NCBI GenBank assembly: GCA_964577985.1 | Contig: CAZOAR010000005.1 | Location: 12,717 to 76,716, forward strand | Source of the DNA: CAZOAR01 sp964577985 | Lineage (GTDB): Bacteria; Gemmatimonadota; CAZMKB01; CAZNLH01 | DNA: 64,000 bases | Direction: 5' to 3' | In this document: piece by piece, positions 35,530 through 44,629 of the stretch | How the letters are laid out: each line of letters begins with the position of its first letter | Numbering within the stretch: position 1 is the stretch's first letter | Notes under the pieces: model-generated | Told to the model about the DNA's origin: nothing | Database searches by the model: none | What the model saw: the letters and a program-made list of their open reading frames with translations, nothing else | Made by a program: the position numbers and the translations under genes

Positions 35530-36048
35530 CTAATGGTGGCAGATAAAACAGTCTATATCGACACTCATATCCCGGTGGCAACCGAGGCACCAACCCATTG
35601 ACAGGCTGGAATACTTGCGTACTGCCGCCATTTCACTCACCGGCCCGTGGCATTTCTCGCACTCCACCCCGGCCTGCACGTGACGCTCATGAGTGAACCG
35701 CACATAATCCGGAACGTCGTAGACCTTCACCCATTCTATCGGCTGGCCCTCGTCCCGGAACTTCGTCAGTTTTTCCACCTCCGGCTTGTCCGTACCGATG
35801 ATCTCATGGCAACCCATGCATGTCTTCACGGGCGGCACACTCGCGACCGGTGACTCTGCGGCATGCATGTGACAGTAGAGACAGGGCATCTCATAGTCAC
35901 CCGCATGGATCTTGTGACTGAACGCTATCGGCTGGTCGGGCGGCGAATCTCCATCCGTTCCAGCGCAAGAGCTTAGCAGGAGCAACAGAATGATGCACAG
36001 AGACGTTATCACGAAAAGTAGATCCTTGCGATACAACGCTTCATTCAT
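35530..36048 (-). CDS. actA: Alternative complex III pentaheme cytochrome ActA
   Basis: A 172-residue protein with an N-terminal membrane or lipoprotein anchor (LLLLLSSCAG) and five heme sites: CLYCH, CMGCH, CEKCH, CLGCH and CFICH, with FSHKIHAGD and FTHERHVQ supplying distal histidines. This is ActA, the periplasmic multiheme subunit. It overlaps the preceding c554-like gene by 8 bases, so that gene is part of the same transcript. The hemes should connect ActB to ActE. Confidence 0.94.
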   Translation of the reverse strand: MNEALYRKDLLFVITSLCIILLLLLSSCAGTDGDSPPDQPIAFSHKIHAGDYEMPCLYCHMHAAESPVASVPPVKTCMGCHEIIGTDKPEVEKLTKFRDEGQPIEWVKVYDVPDYVRFTHERHVQAGVECEKCHGPVSEMAAVRKYSSLSMGWCLGCHRDMSVDIDCFICHH

Positions 36049-36688
36049 GTTCGTACTTCAGAGGTATATGCTCGTGAGTTCCTTTGGCCTTCCGGGTCTC
36101 CCAGTCGAAGGGCACATCCGGCTTGAAAAACGGGCTCTTTTCATTGTGACACAGGCCGGTGCATGTCGATGCGTCAGGCAATACAAGGCCCGCCGCAACC
36201 ACATCCGCACGCTTGAAGTTCTTGTTCTTCATGGTCATGAAACCCTTGGCGAGATAGCCCTTGCCGGCGCCATGGCATACTTCGCAACCGACTCCCACCC
36301 GGTCCGGCGTTTCCTCAACAGAGACAAAACCACCTTCCTGACCGTAGCCGGTCGTATGACATGGAAGACAGGTCTTGTCCGTAGTATAATCGGCGTTCGG
36401 ATCAAGACCGGCGCTCTTCTTGTTCTCCGCCCTCACACCGGGTTTGAGCAATTCGAACGCCTGCGACATCCTTGTCTCTTTCCAGCTCTTGAACTGCTTG
36501 ATATGGCACATCTTGCACTTCTTGGTTCCCACATACACACAAGTTCCCGCGCCGGATTCTGCCGACCCGGAATCTGCCCCGAGCCCGGGGGCAGAATACG
36601 CGAGACTCAGAAAACACATCAGAAAGATCATACAACCGTATTGCATCACGGTCAGGATATATCCGCCGGATTCACTCTTCCGATTCAT
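36041..36688 (-). CDS. Cytochrome c554-like tetraheme protein with one CxxxCH site
   Basis: From the ATG at 36688 (GGAGGAG 8 bases upstream) the product has 215 residues with a signal peptide (to about residue 38). Three heme sites are ordinary: CKMCH, CLPCH and CEVCHG. A fourth, CTGLCHN near residue 170, has three residues between the cysteines. The arrangement, including VGTKKCKMCHIKQFKSWKETRMSQA (quoted by VGTKKC and RMSQA), is that of the cytochrome c554 family, which contains electron carriers of nitrifiers and metal reducers. As first gene of the act operon it is a likely electron acceptor or donor of that complex. Confidence 0.85.
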   Translation of the reverse strand: MNRKSESGGYILTVMQYGCMIFLMCFLSLAYSAPGLGADSGSAESGAGTCVYVGTKKCKMCHIKQFKSWKETRMSQAFELLKPGVRAENKKSAGLDPNADYTTDKTCLPCHTTGYGQEGGFVSVEETPDRVGVGCEVCHGAGKGYLAKGFMTMKNKNFKRADVVAAGLVLPDASTCTGLCHNEKSPFFKPDVPFDWETRKAKGTHEHIPLKYEHE

Positions 36689-37078
36689 TGTATCTCTCCT
36701 CCTCATTCGTGAACACAGGCCAAAACGTTCGCTCGTCAATCGGGCATCCCTTCTTTAACGTTGAATGACAGTCAGGCAGCACACTAACGATGCATTCAGG
36801 GCTCTTCTTCTGTCGTACCGTTCTTAAGCAAGCTCGGGCCGGAGACAGCCACATGGAGAGATATCTGAGAAGCGTACGCCGATGCTCAAACGAGAACTGT
36901 TCTGGCCTTGTTCGTCTAAATCAGACATCTCTTTGTCTGGCACGCGGGGAAGCACACCATCCGTCGCGATGGCAGAACCCAACCGCGGAACACTCCAGCT
37001 CGTTCCCTCGTCTATCCTTTCCATGAGGGGAAAGGGAAATTAAAAGCTTGGCTGGAAAAAATCAAGGCCTTTTTGCAT
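36689..37078. other. Divergent intergenic region between the act operon and the peptide transporter
   Basis: About 390 bases separate the two divergent transcripts. On the minus side the act ribosome site is clear, but I found only a weak candidate promoter (TTGACG near 36736 with no good -10). The middle holds no open frame with a ribosome site and no strong inverted repeat. The transporter promoter is listed separately. Confidence 0.5.
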
Positions 37079-37107
37079 TTGACAAGAAAACGGTTCTGTG
37101 ATAGCTT
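37079..37107 (+). promoter_or_regulatory. Promoter of the oppABC-like operon
   Basis: TTGACA at 37079-37084 is followed after 17 bases by TAGCTT (37102-37107). The -35 is perfect and the -10 moderate. Transcription would begin near 37114, about 95 bases before the substrate-binding protein start. Confidence 0.6.
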
Positions 37108-37208
37108 ATATGCAAATTTCGACAGATCTGTCACGCAGAATCCTCGGGCCGGTTGTTCGACCCCAGGTTCATGCTCGAGTCCAGCAAATAGAGAAGGGAG
37201 ACGTCAGC

Positions 37209-38921
37209 ATGTGGAAGAGAATGTTCGTCCTTGCTGCCATAGTCGCTGTTTTAGCCGCCAGTGGTGGTTGTTCCGGGAAGGGAAAGGTGGAGAAAGAGGG
37301 AACAAACGCGGGCGATCAAGTCGCTGCTGACGAGGGCGAACCAGTCGACGGAGGCTGGGTCTTCAGGAGGTTGAGGGGAGAGCCCAACACCCTTAACCCG
37401 ATGTATGTCTCATCGACATATGACATGCAGCTCAGCACTCTCCTCTTCGATGGCCTCATCGATGTAAGCATAGACCTTCAGCCCCTCATCAACAAGGCCG
37501 CGTGCGATTCCTATACTGTTTCAGAGGACAAGAAGGTCTACACTTATTACTTGAATGCAGACGCGAAATGGCACGACGGCTACCCTGTCCTGTCGAGCGA
37601 CTACAAGTTTAATTACGACATGGTAATGGACCCCAACAACCGCGCCGTTACGCTGAGGTCCTCCTATCTGGAGCTCGAGAGCGTGGAGACGCCGAGCGAC
37701 CATGTTCTCAAGGTTACCGTCAAGGAGCCGATCGCCACAGGCATCTGGAAATCATCCATAAGTGCCCTGCCGGCCCACTATTTTGAGGCCGAGAGAAAAG
37801 AAACGGAAGCGCGCGGTGAGAAATATGAGATCCGCAAATCTAAATTCGCGCGCGAGCCTGTTGGTAACGGTCCCTGCCGCTTCGTCTCGTGGGACGCGGG
37901 GGCTACAATCGTGTTCGAGAGATGGGAAGACTATCACGGCACAAAACCACACATCCAGAAGTGGATACACAAAATCATCCCGGATGACAACGTTGCCCTG
38001 AACGCGTTGAAGGCTGGAGAGATAGACGAGATGGAGGGACGTGAGGAACAATATGTGAATATGACGGATGGTCCGGATTTCACGGCGAGGGCTATCAAGA
38101 GGAATGTCGACACATGGAACTCAGGGCACGTCGGGTGGAACATGGACGGATCCAATCCCTTCTTTACAGACCTGAGGGTCCGGCAGGCGATGGCGATGGC
38201 CGTCGACATAGAGACCATCCTTCAAACAGTTTACTACGGACTCAGGAGACCCGCGCTTGGTGTCTTCCACTACGACCACTGGTGCTACAATCCCGACATC
38301 AAGAAACTCCCCTTCGACCTCGAGAAATCTCGCAGTCTACTCGCCGATGCCGGGTGGGTGGATACCAACGGTGACGGCATAGTGGAGAAGGACGGTATGG
38401 ATTTCAAATTCGAGTTCCTCGTCCCGCAGTCAGAGGCTTCTGTTGAGATAGCGACCATCCTGAAGAACTACTGGGAAAAGGCAGGCGTTGTGGCTGATAT
38501 GAGGACCCTCGAATGGGCGACATTCCTCCAGAGAGTCCAGTCCCACGACTTCGAGGCCGAGATGTCAGGATGGGGCGCCGGTGTTGATCCTGACTTCTCC
38601 TACAACGTCTGGCACTCGAGTCAATATGAGACCGGTCGCAACTATGGCGGATATAACAATGCGAAAGTCGATGAGCTCTTCGAAGAAGGACGGCGTGAGT
38701 TCGACAGAGAAAAACGCAAGACAATCTACCAAGAGATATCGAGACTCATCTATGAGGACCAGCCATACCTTTTCCTGAACTTTCGCAGCCTGATCTATTT
38801 CCAGAGCAAGCGCTTGAAAGGCGTTGACATAAGCCCCAGAGGCCCATATCTATTCACACCGGGGATGAAGAAATGGTGGATTCCCCTCGAATATCAGACT
38901 TACAGCAGGAAAGCATCGTAG
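37209..38921 (+). CDS. oppA: Peptide ABC transporter substrate-binding lipoprotein
   Basis: The 570-residue product starts at an ATG with GGGAG upstream; the frame is open earlier, to 37098, but that part overlaps the promoter. The lipobox is LAASGGC near residue 21. The body is a family 5 extracellular solute-binding protein (GEPNTLNPMYVSS at the N-terminal side, KWHDGYPVLSSDYKF, RQAMAMAVDIETIL, and the C-terminal KRLKGVDISPRGP). It should capture oligopeptides or related solutes in the periplasm for the permeases encoded next. Substrate specificity cannot be read from sequence. Confidence 0.9.
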   Translation: MWKRMFVLAAIVAVLAASGGCSGKGKVEKEGTNAGDQVAADEGEPVDGGWVFRRLRGEPNTLNPMYVSSTYDMQLSTLLFDGLIDVSIDLQPLINKAACDSYTVSEDKKVYTYYLNADAKWHDGYPVLSSDYKFNYDMVMDPNNRAVTLRSSYLELESVETPSDHVLKVTVKEPIATGIWKSSISALPAHYFEAERKETEARGEKYEIRKSKFAREPVGNGPCRFVSWDAGATIVFERWEDYHGTKPHIQKWIHKIIPDDNVALNALKAGEIDEMEGREEQYVNMTDGPDFTARAIKRNVDTWNSGHVGWNMDGSNPFFTDLRVRQAMAMAVDIETILQTVYYGLRRPALGVFHYDHWCYNPDIKKLPFDLEKSRSLLADAGWVDTNGDGIVEKDGMDFKFEFLVPQSEASVEIATILKNYWEKAGVVADMRTLEWATFLQRVQSHDFEAEMSGWGAGVDPDFSYNVWHSSQYETGRNYGGYNNAKVDELFEEGRREFDREKRKTIYQEISRLIYEDQPYLFLNFRSLIYFQSKRLKGVDISPRGPYLFTPGMKKWWIPLEYQTYSRKAS

Positions 38922-40244
38922 ATGACCGCTTATATCATCCGAAGAATCCTCTACCTGATACCCACGCTGCTGGGAATCACCATGGTCACGTTCGTGATCA
39001 TGCAGCTCGCTCCGGGTGACCCCGCAAAGCTCCAGATGCAGGGCGGGATAATGGACGAGAAGGCGTCCAAGGAGATCTACGAGTCTATGCGGCGGGCATA
39101 TGGGCTGGACCTCCCCAAGGTGATAAACCTTCAGGTGCTTTCCGTAGAGGGAAACATCGAGGAACTGAAGGAGGAGTTCAATAAAGAGGGAGAAGACAGA
39201 AACCGTGTCGACGAGATAACCACCCGGCTGAAGAAGGCCAACGTCGCGGCGCTCGAGGGACTCCAGAGGGAAATCCGGAACCTGGATAATTCGGAGGAAC
39301 TCAGGGTTCATCTGGCCAACACCTTCATATACATCATGAGTCTCAACATCGCCTATGACGAGCCCCCCGGGGCGAAAGTGGATCAGATCTCCCGCTGGTG
39401 GGAGATCAACGGCGAGGAGCACACTTACACGACAATGGACAGGATGGTGATGATTCTCTCCAGGAGCCAGTACCCGATGTGGCTTGCAAACGCGTTGACG
39501 CTGGACTTTGGCGAATCTTACCATGACAGGAGAGACGTATTCGACAAGATCATGGAGAGGTTGCCAGCCACCGTTCAGCTGAATTTCATTGCACTGGTCA
39601 TAGGTCTCCTGATAGCCGTGCCGCTTGGACTCATTGCCGCAGTGAGACAGGGGAGCAAGTTCGACAAGATCACCGGCTTCGTGCTCTACGTCCTTTACTC
39701 CATGCCGAGTTTCTGGATAGCGCTGCTTCTGATGCTCCTCTTTTCGGTCAAGCTGGGCTGGGTACCTCTTACGGGTATAAAGAGTTTTGGATTTGAGAAC
39801 TTCACGCTTTCCGGGAAGATATGGGACAGGGCGCTGCACCTGGTTCTCCCCGTGATCTGCCTTACATATCGGTCGCTTGCCTTTGATTCGAGATTCACCA
39901 GGGGATCCCTTCTCGACGTAATAAGGCAGGACTACATACGAACCGCGAGGGCGAAAGGGCTCTCCGAACGAGTGGTCATAGGTAAACACGCCCTCAGGAA
40001 CGCCCTGATACCCCTCATAACGCTCTTTACATTTGTCCTCCCCTTCCTTATCGGAGGCTCCGTGATTATAGAGTATATTTTCTCATGGCCCGGGACCGGG
40101 CTGCTGCTCTATGAGGCAATTTTCACGAGGGATTACAATGTGGTGATGGGAATCAGCTTTCTGTCGGCCGCTCTGATCCTCTTCAGCCTGCTCCTGGCAG
40201 ACATAATGTATGCTATAGTCGACCCGAGGGTGACCTATGACTGA
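38922..40244 (+). CDS. oppB: Peptide ABC transporter permease, OppB type, with large insertion
   Basis: The ATG directly follows the oppA stop (TAGATG). The N-terminus AYIIRRILYLIPTLLGITM and APGDPA are typical of OppB/DppB, and the EAA loop (YIRTARAKGLSERVVIGKHALRNALIP, by its ends YIRTARAKGL and RNALIP) and C-terminal helices are normal. Between AYGLDLP (residue about 64) and LTLDFGESY (about 200) there are roughly 130 extra residues, charged and rich in heptad-like Glu/Lys/Leu, which should lie in the periplasm. This brings the length to 440 against about 300-330 in most relatives. Confidence 0.9.
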   Translation: MTAYIIRRILYLIPTLLGITMVTFVIMQLAPGDPAKLQMQGGIMDEKASKEIYESMRRAYGLDLPKVINLQVLSVEGNIEELKEEFNKEGEDRNRVDEITTRLKKANVAALEGLQREIRNLDNSEELRVHLANTFIYIMSLNIAYDEPPGAKVDQISRWWEINGEEHTYTTMDRMVMILSRSQYPMWLANALTLDFGESYHDRRDVFDKIMERLPATVQLNFIALVIGLLIAVPLGLIAAVRQGSKFDKITGFVLYVLYSMPSFWIALLLMLLFSVKLGWVPLTGIKSFGFENFTLSGKIWDRALHLVLPVICLTYRSLAFDSRFTRGSLLDVIRQDYIRTARAKGLSERVVIGKHALRNALIPLITLFTFVLPFLIGGSVIIEYIFSWPGTGLLLYEAIFTRDYNVVMGISFLSAALILFSLLLADIMYAIVDPRVTYD

Positions 40245-41343
40245 TAAACTGAACAGAGATGACAGGATGAAGGGAGCGCACAGCGGGTCCATCGAAAAGC
40301 GAGACTCGGGAGAGGGACGCGCCATCGTCTACGACCAGCTCCTTTCAGAAAAACCGAGGAGTTACTGGTCGATATTCCGCAAGCAGTTCAAGAAAGATCG
40401 GTTCGCCGTTTACGCCCTCTACGTCATAGCACTGCTCTTCGTCCTGGCGGTTTTTTCCTCCATCATAGCCACCAACAGGCCCTATGTTTACAAAACAGAG
40501 GGAAAAACATACTATCCTGCTTTCAAGGACTACCCCACCCTCATCCACAAGAACTGGGATGAGGTCAGGGATCATCCGGAATCGGAGGATTCCGAGGCTG
40601 TTTTTCCGCTTGTTCCTTTCGACCCACTCTCTCAATCGCTTACTGAGCGCCTTAATCCACCATCTGAAAGGCACTGGCTGGGGACAGACAACCTGGGGAG
40701 AGACGTCCTCTCCAGGATGATACATGGGACGGGAATATCGTTGAGGATCGGTTTCATCGCCGTGGCATTTGCCACCTTTATCGGCCTCATCCTTGGATCA
40801 CTCGCCGGCTTCTATGGTGGCTGGGTGGACGCCGCGGTCTCACGTCTCATAGAAGTCTTCATGTGTTTCCCTTTCTTCTTCCTGATCCTCATAGTCATTG
40901 CCTTCCTGCCACCGAGGATCGAGAATATCATGATCGCGATCGGCGTCGCGTCATGGCCGGGGATAGCCCGTTTCGTCAGGGGCGAGTTTTTCAAGAACCG
41001 TGAGCAGGATTTCGTGGCGGCGGCAAAGGCACTCGGCTACAGCGACATGAGAATCATCTTCAGGCATATACTTCCCAACTCTCTGACACCCGTACTCGTC
41101 TCCGTCAGTTTTCGAATCGCCAACGCGGTTCTATTCGAGGCTGCGCTCTCTTTCCTGGGACTGGGTGTTCAGCCTCCCACGCCCAGCTGGGGCAATATTC
41201 TGTCCCTCGCAAAGGTCTACATCGAGACGGCCTGGTGGCTGGCCCTGTTTCCCGGCATCGCCATCTTTATCACCGTCACCGCGTACAACCTCGTCGGCGA
41301 GGGCATCAGGGACGCATCCGACCCGAAGCTGATGGGGGCTTAG
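40237..41343 (+). CDS. oppC: Peptide ABC transporter permease, OppC type
   Basis: A 368-residue permease overlapping oppB by 8 bases. After a hydrophilic N-terminus of about 60 residues and the first helix, a periplasmic segment (NRPYVYKTEGKTYYPAF...) leads to the family motif HWLGTDNLGRDVLSRMIHG near residue 148. The EAA loop is DFVAAAKALGYSDMRIIFRHILPN near 265. The extended periplasmic stretch resembles the YejE/microcin C permease subgroup. No ATPase genes (oppD, oppF) follow; the next gene is convergent. Confidence 0.9.
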   Translation: MTDKLNRDDRMKGAHSGSIEKRDSGEGRAIVYDQLLSEKPRSYWSIFRKQFKKDRFAVYALYVIALLFVLAVFSSIIATNRPYVYKTEGKTYYPAFKDYPTLIHKNWDEVRDHPESEDSEAVFPLVPFDPLSQSLTERLNPPSERHWLGTDNLGRDVLSRMIHGTGISLRIGFIAVAFATFIGLILGSLAGFYGGWVDAAVSRLIEVFMCFPFFFLILIVIAFLPPRIENIMIAIGVASWPGIARFVRGEFFKNREQDFVAAAKALGYSDMRIIFRHILPNSLTPVLVSVSFRIANAVLFEAALSFLGLGVQPPTPSWGNILSLAKVYIETAWWLALFPGIAIFITVTAYNLVGEGIRDASDPKLMGA

Positions 41344-41680
41344 ATTCTGTCCCGGTCGGTATAGTCCATTGACAATAATTGCGGGCGCTGAAGGGGCCTG
41401 GCAAGCCGCGACGACGCGAAGGGGGAGTGCCCGTGGAGTACTGCGAGTAGAAGCAGCGCTCCCGGGGGCATCCAGAGCCAGAGCCGCTGAGATCGGTCAT
41501 GAACTCCCGGGACAGGACGCGCCAGCCGGCAGAGCACGAGTTCGTGAACATACTGCCGCAACGATTCGGGCTGCGGTCCGCATCAACTGACACTCGTGCC
41601 AGGTCAGGTACAAATTGTGACATTGCAGGATTTGCTGCGGCTGGATTGGTTCCGCGGGCTCGCGGTCGGTTGTTGATCGG
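41344..41680. other. Non-coding convergent region after oppC
   Basis: This stretch of 337 bases has no frame with a ribosome site and codon pattern like its neighbours. One imperfect inverted repeat, GGGAGTGC (41423-41430) with GCGCTCCC (41456-41463), could act as a weak terminator between the two convergent transcripts. Nothing else was recognised. Confidence 0.45.
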
Positions 41681-42409
41681 CTACTTCCTCATCGACTCCA
41701 CTTTATTCAGCGCATCGTTCGCTTCCAGGAGGAGTTGCGCCACCGTATCCAGATCGAACGAGTGCCAGACGATCCTGGCTCGGTCCACCCTGGTGCGGGC
41801 GAGGTTCAGTCCCTCAGCGATCTGTTCATCTCCGCTCTCGCGTGTGAGCTCGGAGAGCAGATGGTCGAGAGAAACAGACTGGTTCAACGCCATCAACAAC
41901 ACCCGTGCCTCATCAGGAGCTTTGACCTCAATTCCTTTCCTCTTGTTGTGGCAGTTGCTGCAGATCGTTTTTATGTTCTGAGGTGTAACAATCCACGTGG
42001 CTCTCGAACCGTGACAGGTCCCACAGGTAGGGCCGCTTCCCGTCTTCTCCAGCTTTCTGTAGTGATTACTCTGTATGAACTCCTGGTAGACCTCTTCGTG
42101 GCAGCCACCGCAGGTAGCTGGAACATTCTTGTAATAGACGGTGCTCTGCGGATCTCCGGATTTGTAGACGCCCTTATGTGCCAGATCCTTTTCCACCGCA
42201 TTCGGCCGGCCACCATGACATAAGTCACAAGTTACGTCATGCTCCTGATGTATCGAGCTTTTCCAGTCGAGATACTCAGAACCGACAAACGTATCCGTCG
42301 GGAGCTTACTGTGGCACGACACGCACGAGTTGTCGTCCGCCATCAGGAAGGAGATGCCGGCAACACAGAAGATAATTGTCAATGCTGACGTGAATCGGAG
42401 GACCGTCAT
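41681..42409 (-). CDS. Pentaheme c-type cytochrome associated with the cytochrome b/Rieske complex
   Basis: A 242-residue exported protein with a signal peptide (residues 1-25) and five heme sites: CVSCH, CDLCH, CGGCH, CGTCH and CSNCH. The C-terminal 80 residues are helical without hemes. The protein resembles NapC/NrfH-adjacent multiheme cytochromes and the pentaheme protein at 44630-45364, whose heme spacing it shares. It is the last gene of the cytochrome b/Rieske operon and lies 63 bases after the cytochrome b stop. It likely replaces cytochrome c1 or passes electrons onward in the periplasm. Confidence 0.88.
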   Translation of the reverse strand: MTVLRFTSALTIIFCVAGISFLMADDNSCVSCHSKLPTDTFVGSEYLDWKSSIHQEHDVTCDLCHGGRPNAVEKDLAHKGVYKSGDPQSTVYYKNVPATCGGCHEEVYQEFIQSNHYRKLEKTGSGPTCGTCHGSRATWIVTPQNIKTICSNCHNKRKGIEVKAPDEARVLLMALNQSVSLDHLLSELTRESGDEQIAEGLNLARTRVDRARIVWHSFDLDTVAQLLLEANDALNKVESMRK

Positions 42410-42472
42410 ATTATCAACCTCTCTACAGGTACCTGGTTTTCAGATCGTACCAGCCATACAGACATATGTTAC

Positions 42473-43708
42473 TCACTTCTTCTTTCCACCAAGGATAAGG
42501 TACGGGGCGACAAAGGCCGTTAACGTCACTATGACCACATAGATCGACATTTTAAGAGGTGAAACCCCCAGGACGTCGATGTAACCCGCCAGCGTCAACA
42601 TCATCGCAAGGACCACCCCCATGATGCCGATCGAGGTCCTCAGGGGGTGATCGAGGGGACTCTCAAAGTAGTTCATCGGATTGCATCTTCTGTCGATGAA
42701 GGGCAGGGCGAGAAGAATCAGCCCGGCGACCCCCGGGAAAAACACCCCACCGATAGTCTCCGACGTTATTTTCGCGCCCAGGAAGTCGAAATGAACGGTT
42801 CCCGGAATCAGTTTGAGAAGACCGTAGATGGCCAGAAAATACCAGTCGGGTCGCATTACCGGTGTTCCCGGACCCGGCGGCCCGTACTTCTCGACAGGGT
42901 TCGCCGGGAACTGAACGGCAACGAAGAAGATCACGAACGCCATGATAAAGAAAAAGGTAAGGCTGATCAGGGCCTGATTAGGCCACAGCGGTATTCCGAT
43001 CAGGTTTTTTCCGTCCCGGGATTCCGGTTTCGACAGGTTCTCCTGTGATTCGGTGTGCTTCTGCTTGACAAGAACCACCATATGGATCGAGATAAGCGAG
43101 ATGATTGTTATGGGAAGAAGCATGACGTGCATGAAGAAGAAGCGAGGGATCGTCTCGTTGGCGGGAAATGAGCCGCCGAACAGGAGTCGAGATATCGTAT
43201 CACCGAGCCATGGGACAGACTTTGCGATATAATATCCGACCGAGGTAGCGGTCACCGAAAACTCGCTGTATGGGAGAAGATATCCCGTAAACGAAGCAAA
43301 GAACGTGACGCCGAAAAGCGCCAGACCGATATACCAGTTGATCTCTCTCGGATTCTTGTAGCAACCTGTCAGGTACACTCTCATCAGGTGGAGCAGGACG
43401 GACGCGATCATCAGCATCGCGGACCAGTGATGTACTCTTCGCGTCAGCAAACCGAACGAGCTTACATCGATCTTCACCACGCTCGCGTAGGCGGCCGGCA
43501 CGAGTCGACCGAAGAGATTCACCTCTCTGACGCTCGGCTCGTAAGAGAAACCCAGAAAGATCCCCGTGATAACCAGCATTACAAAGCTGAAAAGCGCCAT
43601 CTCCCCGAAGAGAAAGGTCGGATGTGTGGGAAAGGCCTTCTTAAGATATCGCTTCGAGAACTTCCGTAGCTCCAGCCGCTCTTCGATCCAGTCGCCGATA
43701 CTGCTCAC
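42473..43708 (-). CDS. Cytochrome b of a bc-type complex
   Basis: The 411-residue membrane protein joins the b6-like N-terminal and subunit IV-like C-terminal parts. Heme ligands are in VHHWSAMLMIASVLLHLMRVYLTG (residues about 92-115; the two histidines in each of the second and fourth helices) and FFFMHVMLLPITIISLISIHM (near 190-210). The Qo motif appears as RPDWYFLAIYGLLKLIPG near 288, a PEWY variant (PDWY). It oxidises quinol together with the Rieske protein encoded immediately upstream. The final helices give eight or more membrane segments. Confidence 0.93.
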   Translation of the reverse strand: MSSIGDWIEERLELRKFSKRYLKKAFPTHPTFLFGEMALFSFVMLVITGIFLGFSYEPSVREVNLFGRLVPAAYASVVKIDVSSFGLLTRRVHHWSAMLMIASVLLHLMRVYLTGCYKNPREINWYIGLALFGVTFFASFTGYLLPYSEFSVTATSVGYYIAKSVPWLGDTISRLLFGGSFPANETIPRFFFMHVMLLPITIISLISIHMVVLVKQKHTESQENLSKPESRDGKNLIGIPLWPNQALISLTFFFIMAFVIFFVAVQFPANPVEKYGPPGPGTPVMRPDWYFLAIYGLLKLIPGTVHFDFLGAKITSETIGGVFFPGVAGLILLALPFIDRRCNPMNYFESPLDHPLRTSIGIMGVVLAMMLTLAGYIDVLGVSPLKMSIYVVIVTLTAFVAPYLILGGKKK

Positions 43709-43782
43709 TTTGTCTCCTTATCAAATCAGAAGAGGTGGATGCAGGGAACTCCTGTGCCAGCTTCCCCGCTCCCTTTTTCGCT

Positions 43783-44421
43783 CTATATACTGGGGCCGAC
43801 CTGGCCTCCGAAATTACCTTTCAAGACAATCTCGCCACTCGCTGCGATCTGTATGGGAATCTGCGGAATGGGCTTCGGAGCCGGGCCAGCGAGGACAATC
43901 GCCCCCTTCAGCGGATCAAACACACTGTCGTGACAATTGCAGTGAATATGCGAGGCCTTCAACTCAGGCCTTTTCTTCCAGTTGACCGTACACGAGAGAT
44001 GCGTGCAGATCGCACTGTAGGCCACATATCCCTTGTCGGTCCAGTCTATGATTGTCGGCTCTCTGAACGAGCCGGGCTCTTCCCTGACCACCTGAATAAT
44101 GTTGGCGTAATTGTCTCCTTTGTCCTTCGGATACGCCAGAACTGCGTCACCAACGCTTATGTCGCCCGCATCAATCAGCTTGTTTTTTTTCTCCCCTTCC
44201 GCGTAGACCAGGATATCTCCATCTTTGGCGGTCGGCACATACGCTCCAGCCGATTGGCGTCCCGGTATCACGCTCTTGAACGTCGTCAATATGGAGGCAA
44301 TAAAACCGAGAAACGACAGACCTACGAGTCCTCGAAGAAACTTCCTCTTCGCCGGATTCATCGGTTTCTCGTCCCGAGACATATCCGTTGTACGAGGATT
44401 ATCAACCCTCTCTTTCACCAT
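43783..44421 (-). CDS. Rieske iron-sulfur protein
   Basis: A 212-residue protein with one membrane anchor (residues about 28-50, GLVGLSFLGFIASILTTF) and the Rieske [2Fe-2S] ligands in CTHLSCTVNW near 137 and CNCHDSVFDPLKG near 158. It transfers an electron from quinol at the Qo site of cytochrome b to a c-type cytochrome. The chosen ATG at 44421 has GGAGGAAG upstream and overlaps the small membrane protein gene by 7 bases; MSRDEKP at residue 14 is an alternative start. Confidence 0.93.
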   Translation of the reverse strand: MVKERVDNPRTTDMSRDEKPMNPAKRKFLRGLVGLSFLGFIASILTTFKSVIPGRQSAGAYVPTAKDGDILVYAEGEKKNKLIDAGDISVGDAVLAYPKDKGDNYANIIQVVREEPGSFREPTIIDWTDKGYVAYSAICTHLSCTVNWKKRPELKASHIHCNCHDSVFDPLKGAIVLAGPAPKPIPQIPIQIAASGEIVLKGNFGGQVGPSI

Positions 44422-44627
44422 AAGTACTCTTCCTCCCGGTCCTCAGAGATCTCCCTGAAGCTTACGAAAGTCCTGTAATAGCAGATAGTAATCATGGCGA
44501 CAGACAACAACTGCATCGCCATGAGTCCCCCCAGGAGATATTCGTTCGTCTCTCCCCGCACGAACATGAAGATAAATGCCCCTGAAAAGAAGATCTCCAG
44601 CAGCGAGAAAAAAACCAGCAGGATCAT
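44415..44627 (-). CDS. Small two-helix membrane protein of the bc-type operon
   Basis: A 70-residue protein with two hydrophobic segments (residues 1-23 and 31-50) and an acidic tail ending EDREEEYLW. I do not recognise the family. It lies 2 bases after the pentaheme cytochrome gene and overlaps the Rieske gene by 7 bases, so it is certainly part of the operon. Small single- or double-helix subunits often stabilise bc complexes, so a structural subunit is the likeliest role. Confidence 0.75.
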   Translation of the reverse strand: MILLVFFSLLEIFFSGAFIFMFVRGETNEYLLGGLMAMQLLSVAMITICYYRTFVSFREISEDREEEYLW

Positions 44628-44629
44628 GA

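Noticed and set aside
38850..39989. 379-codon open frame on the minus strand
   Set aside because: It lies opposite oppB, whose membrane and EAA motifs are clear. The antisense product has no family features.
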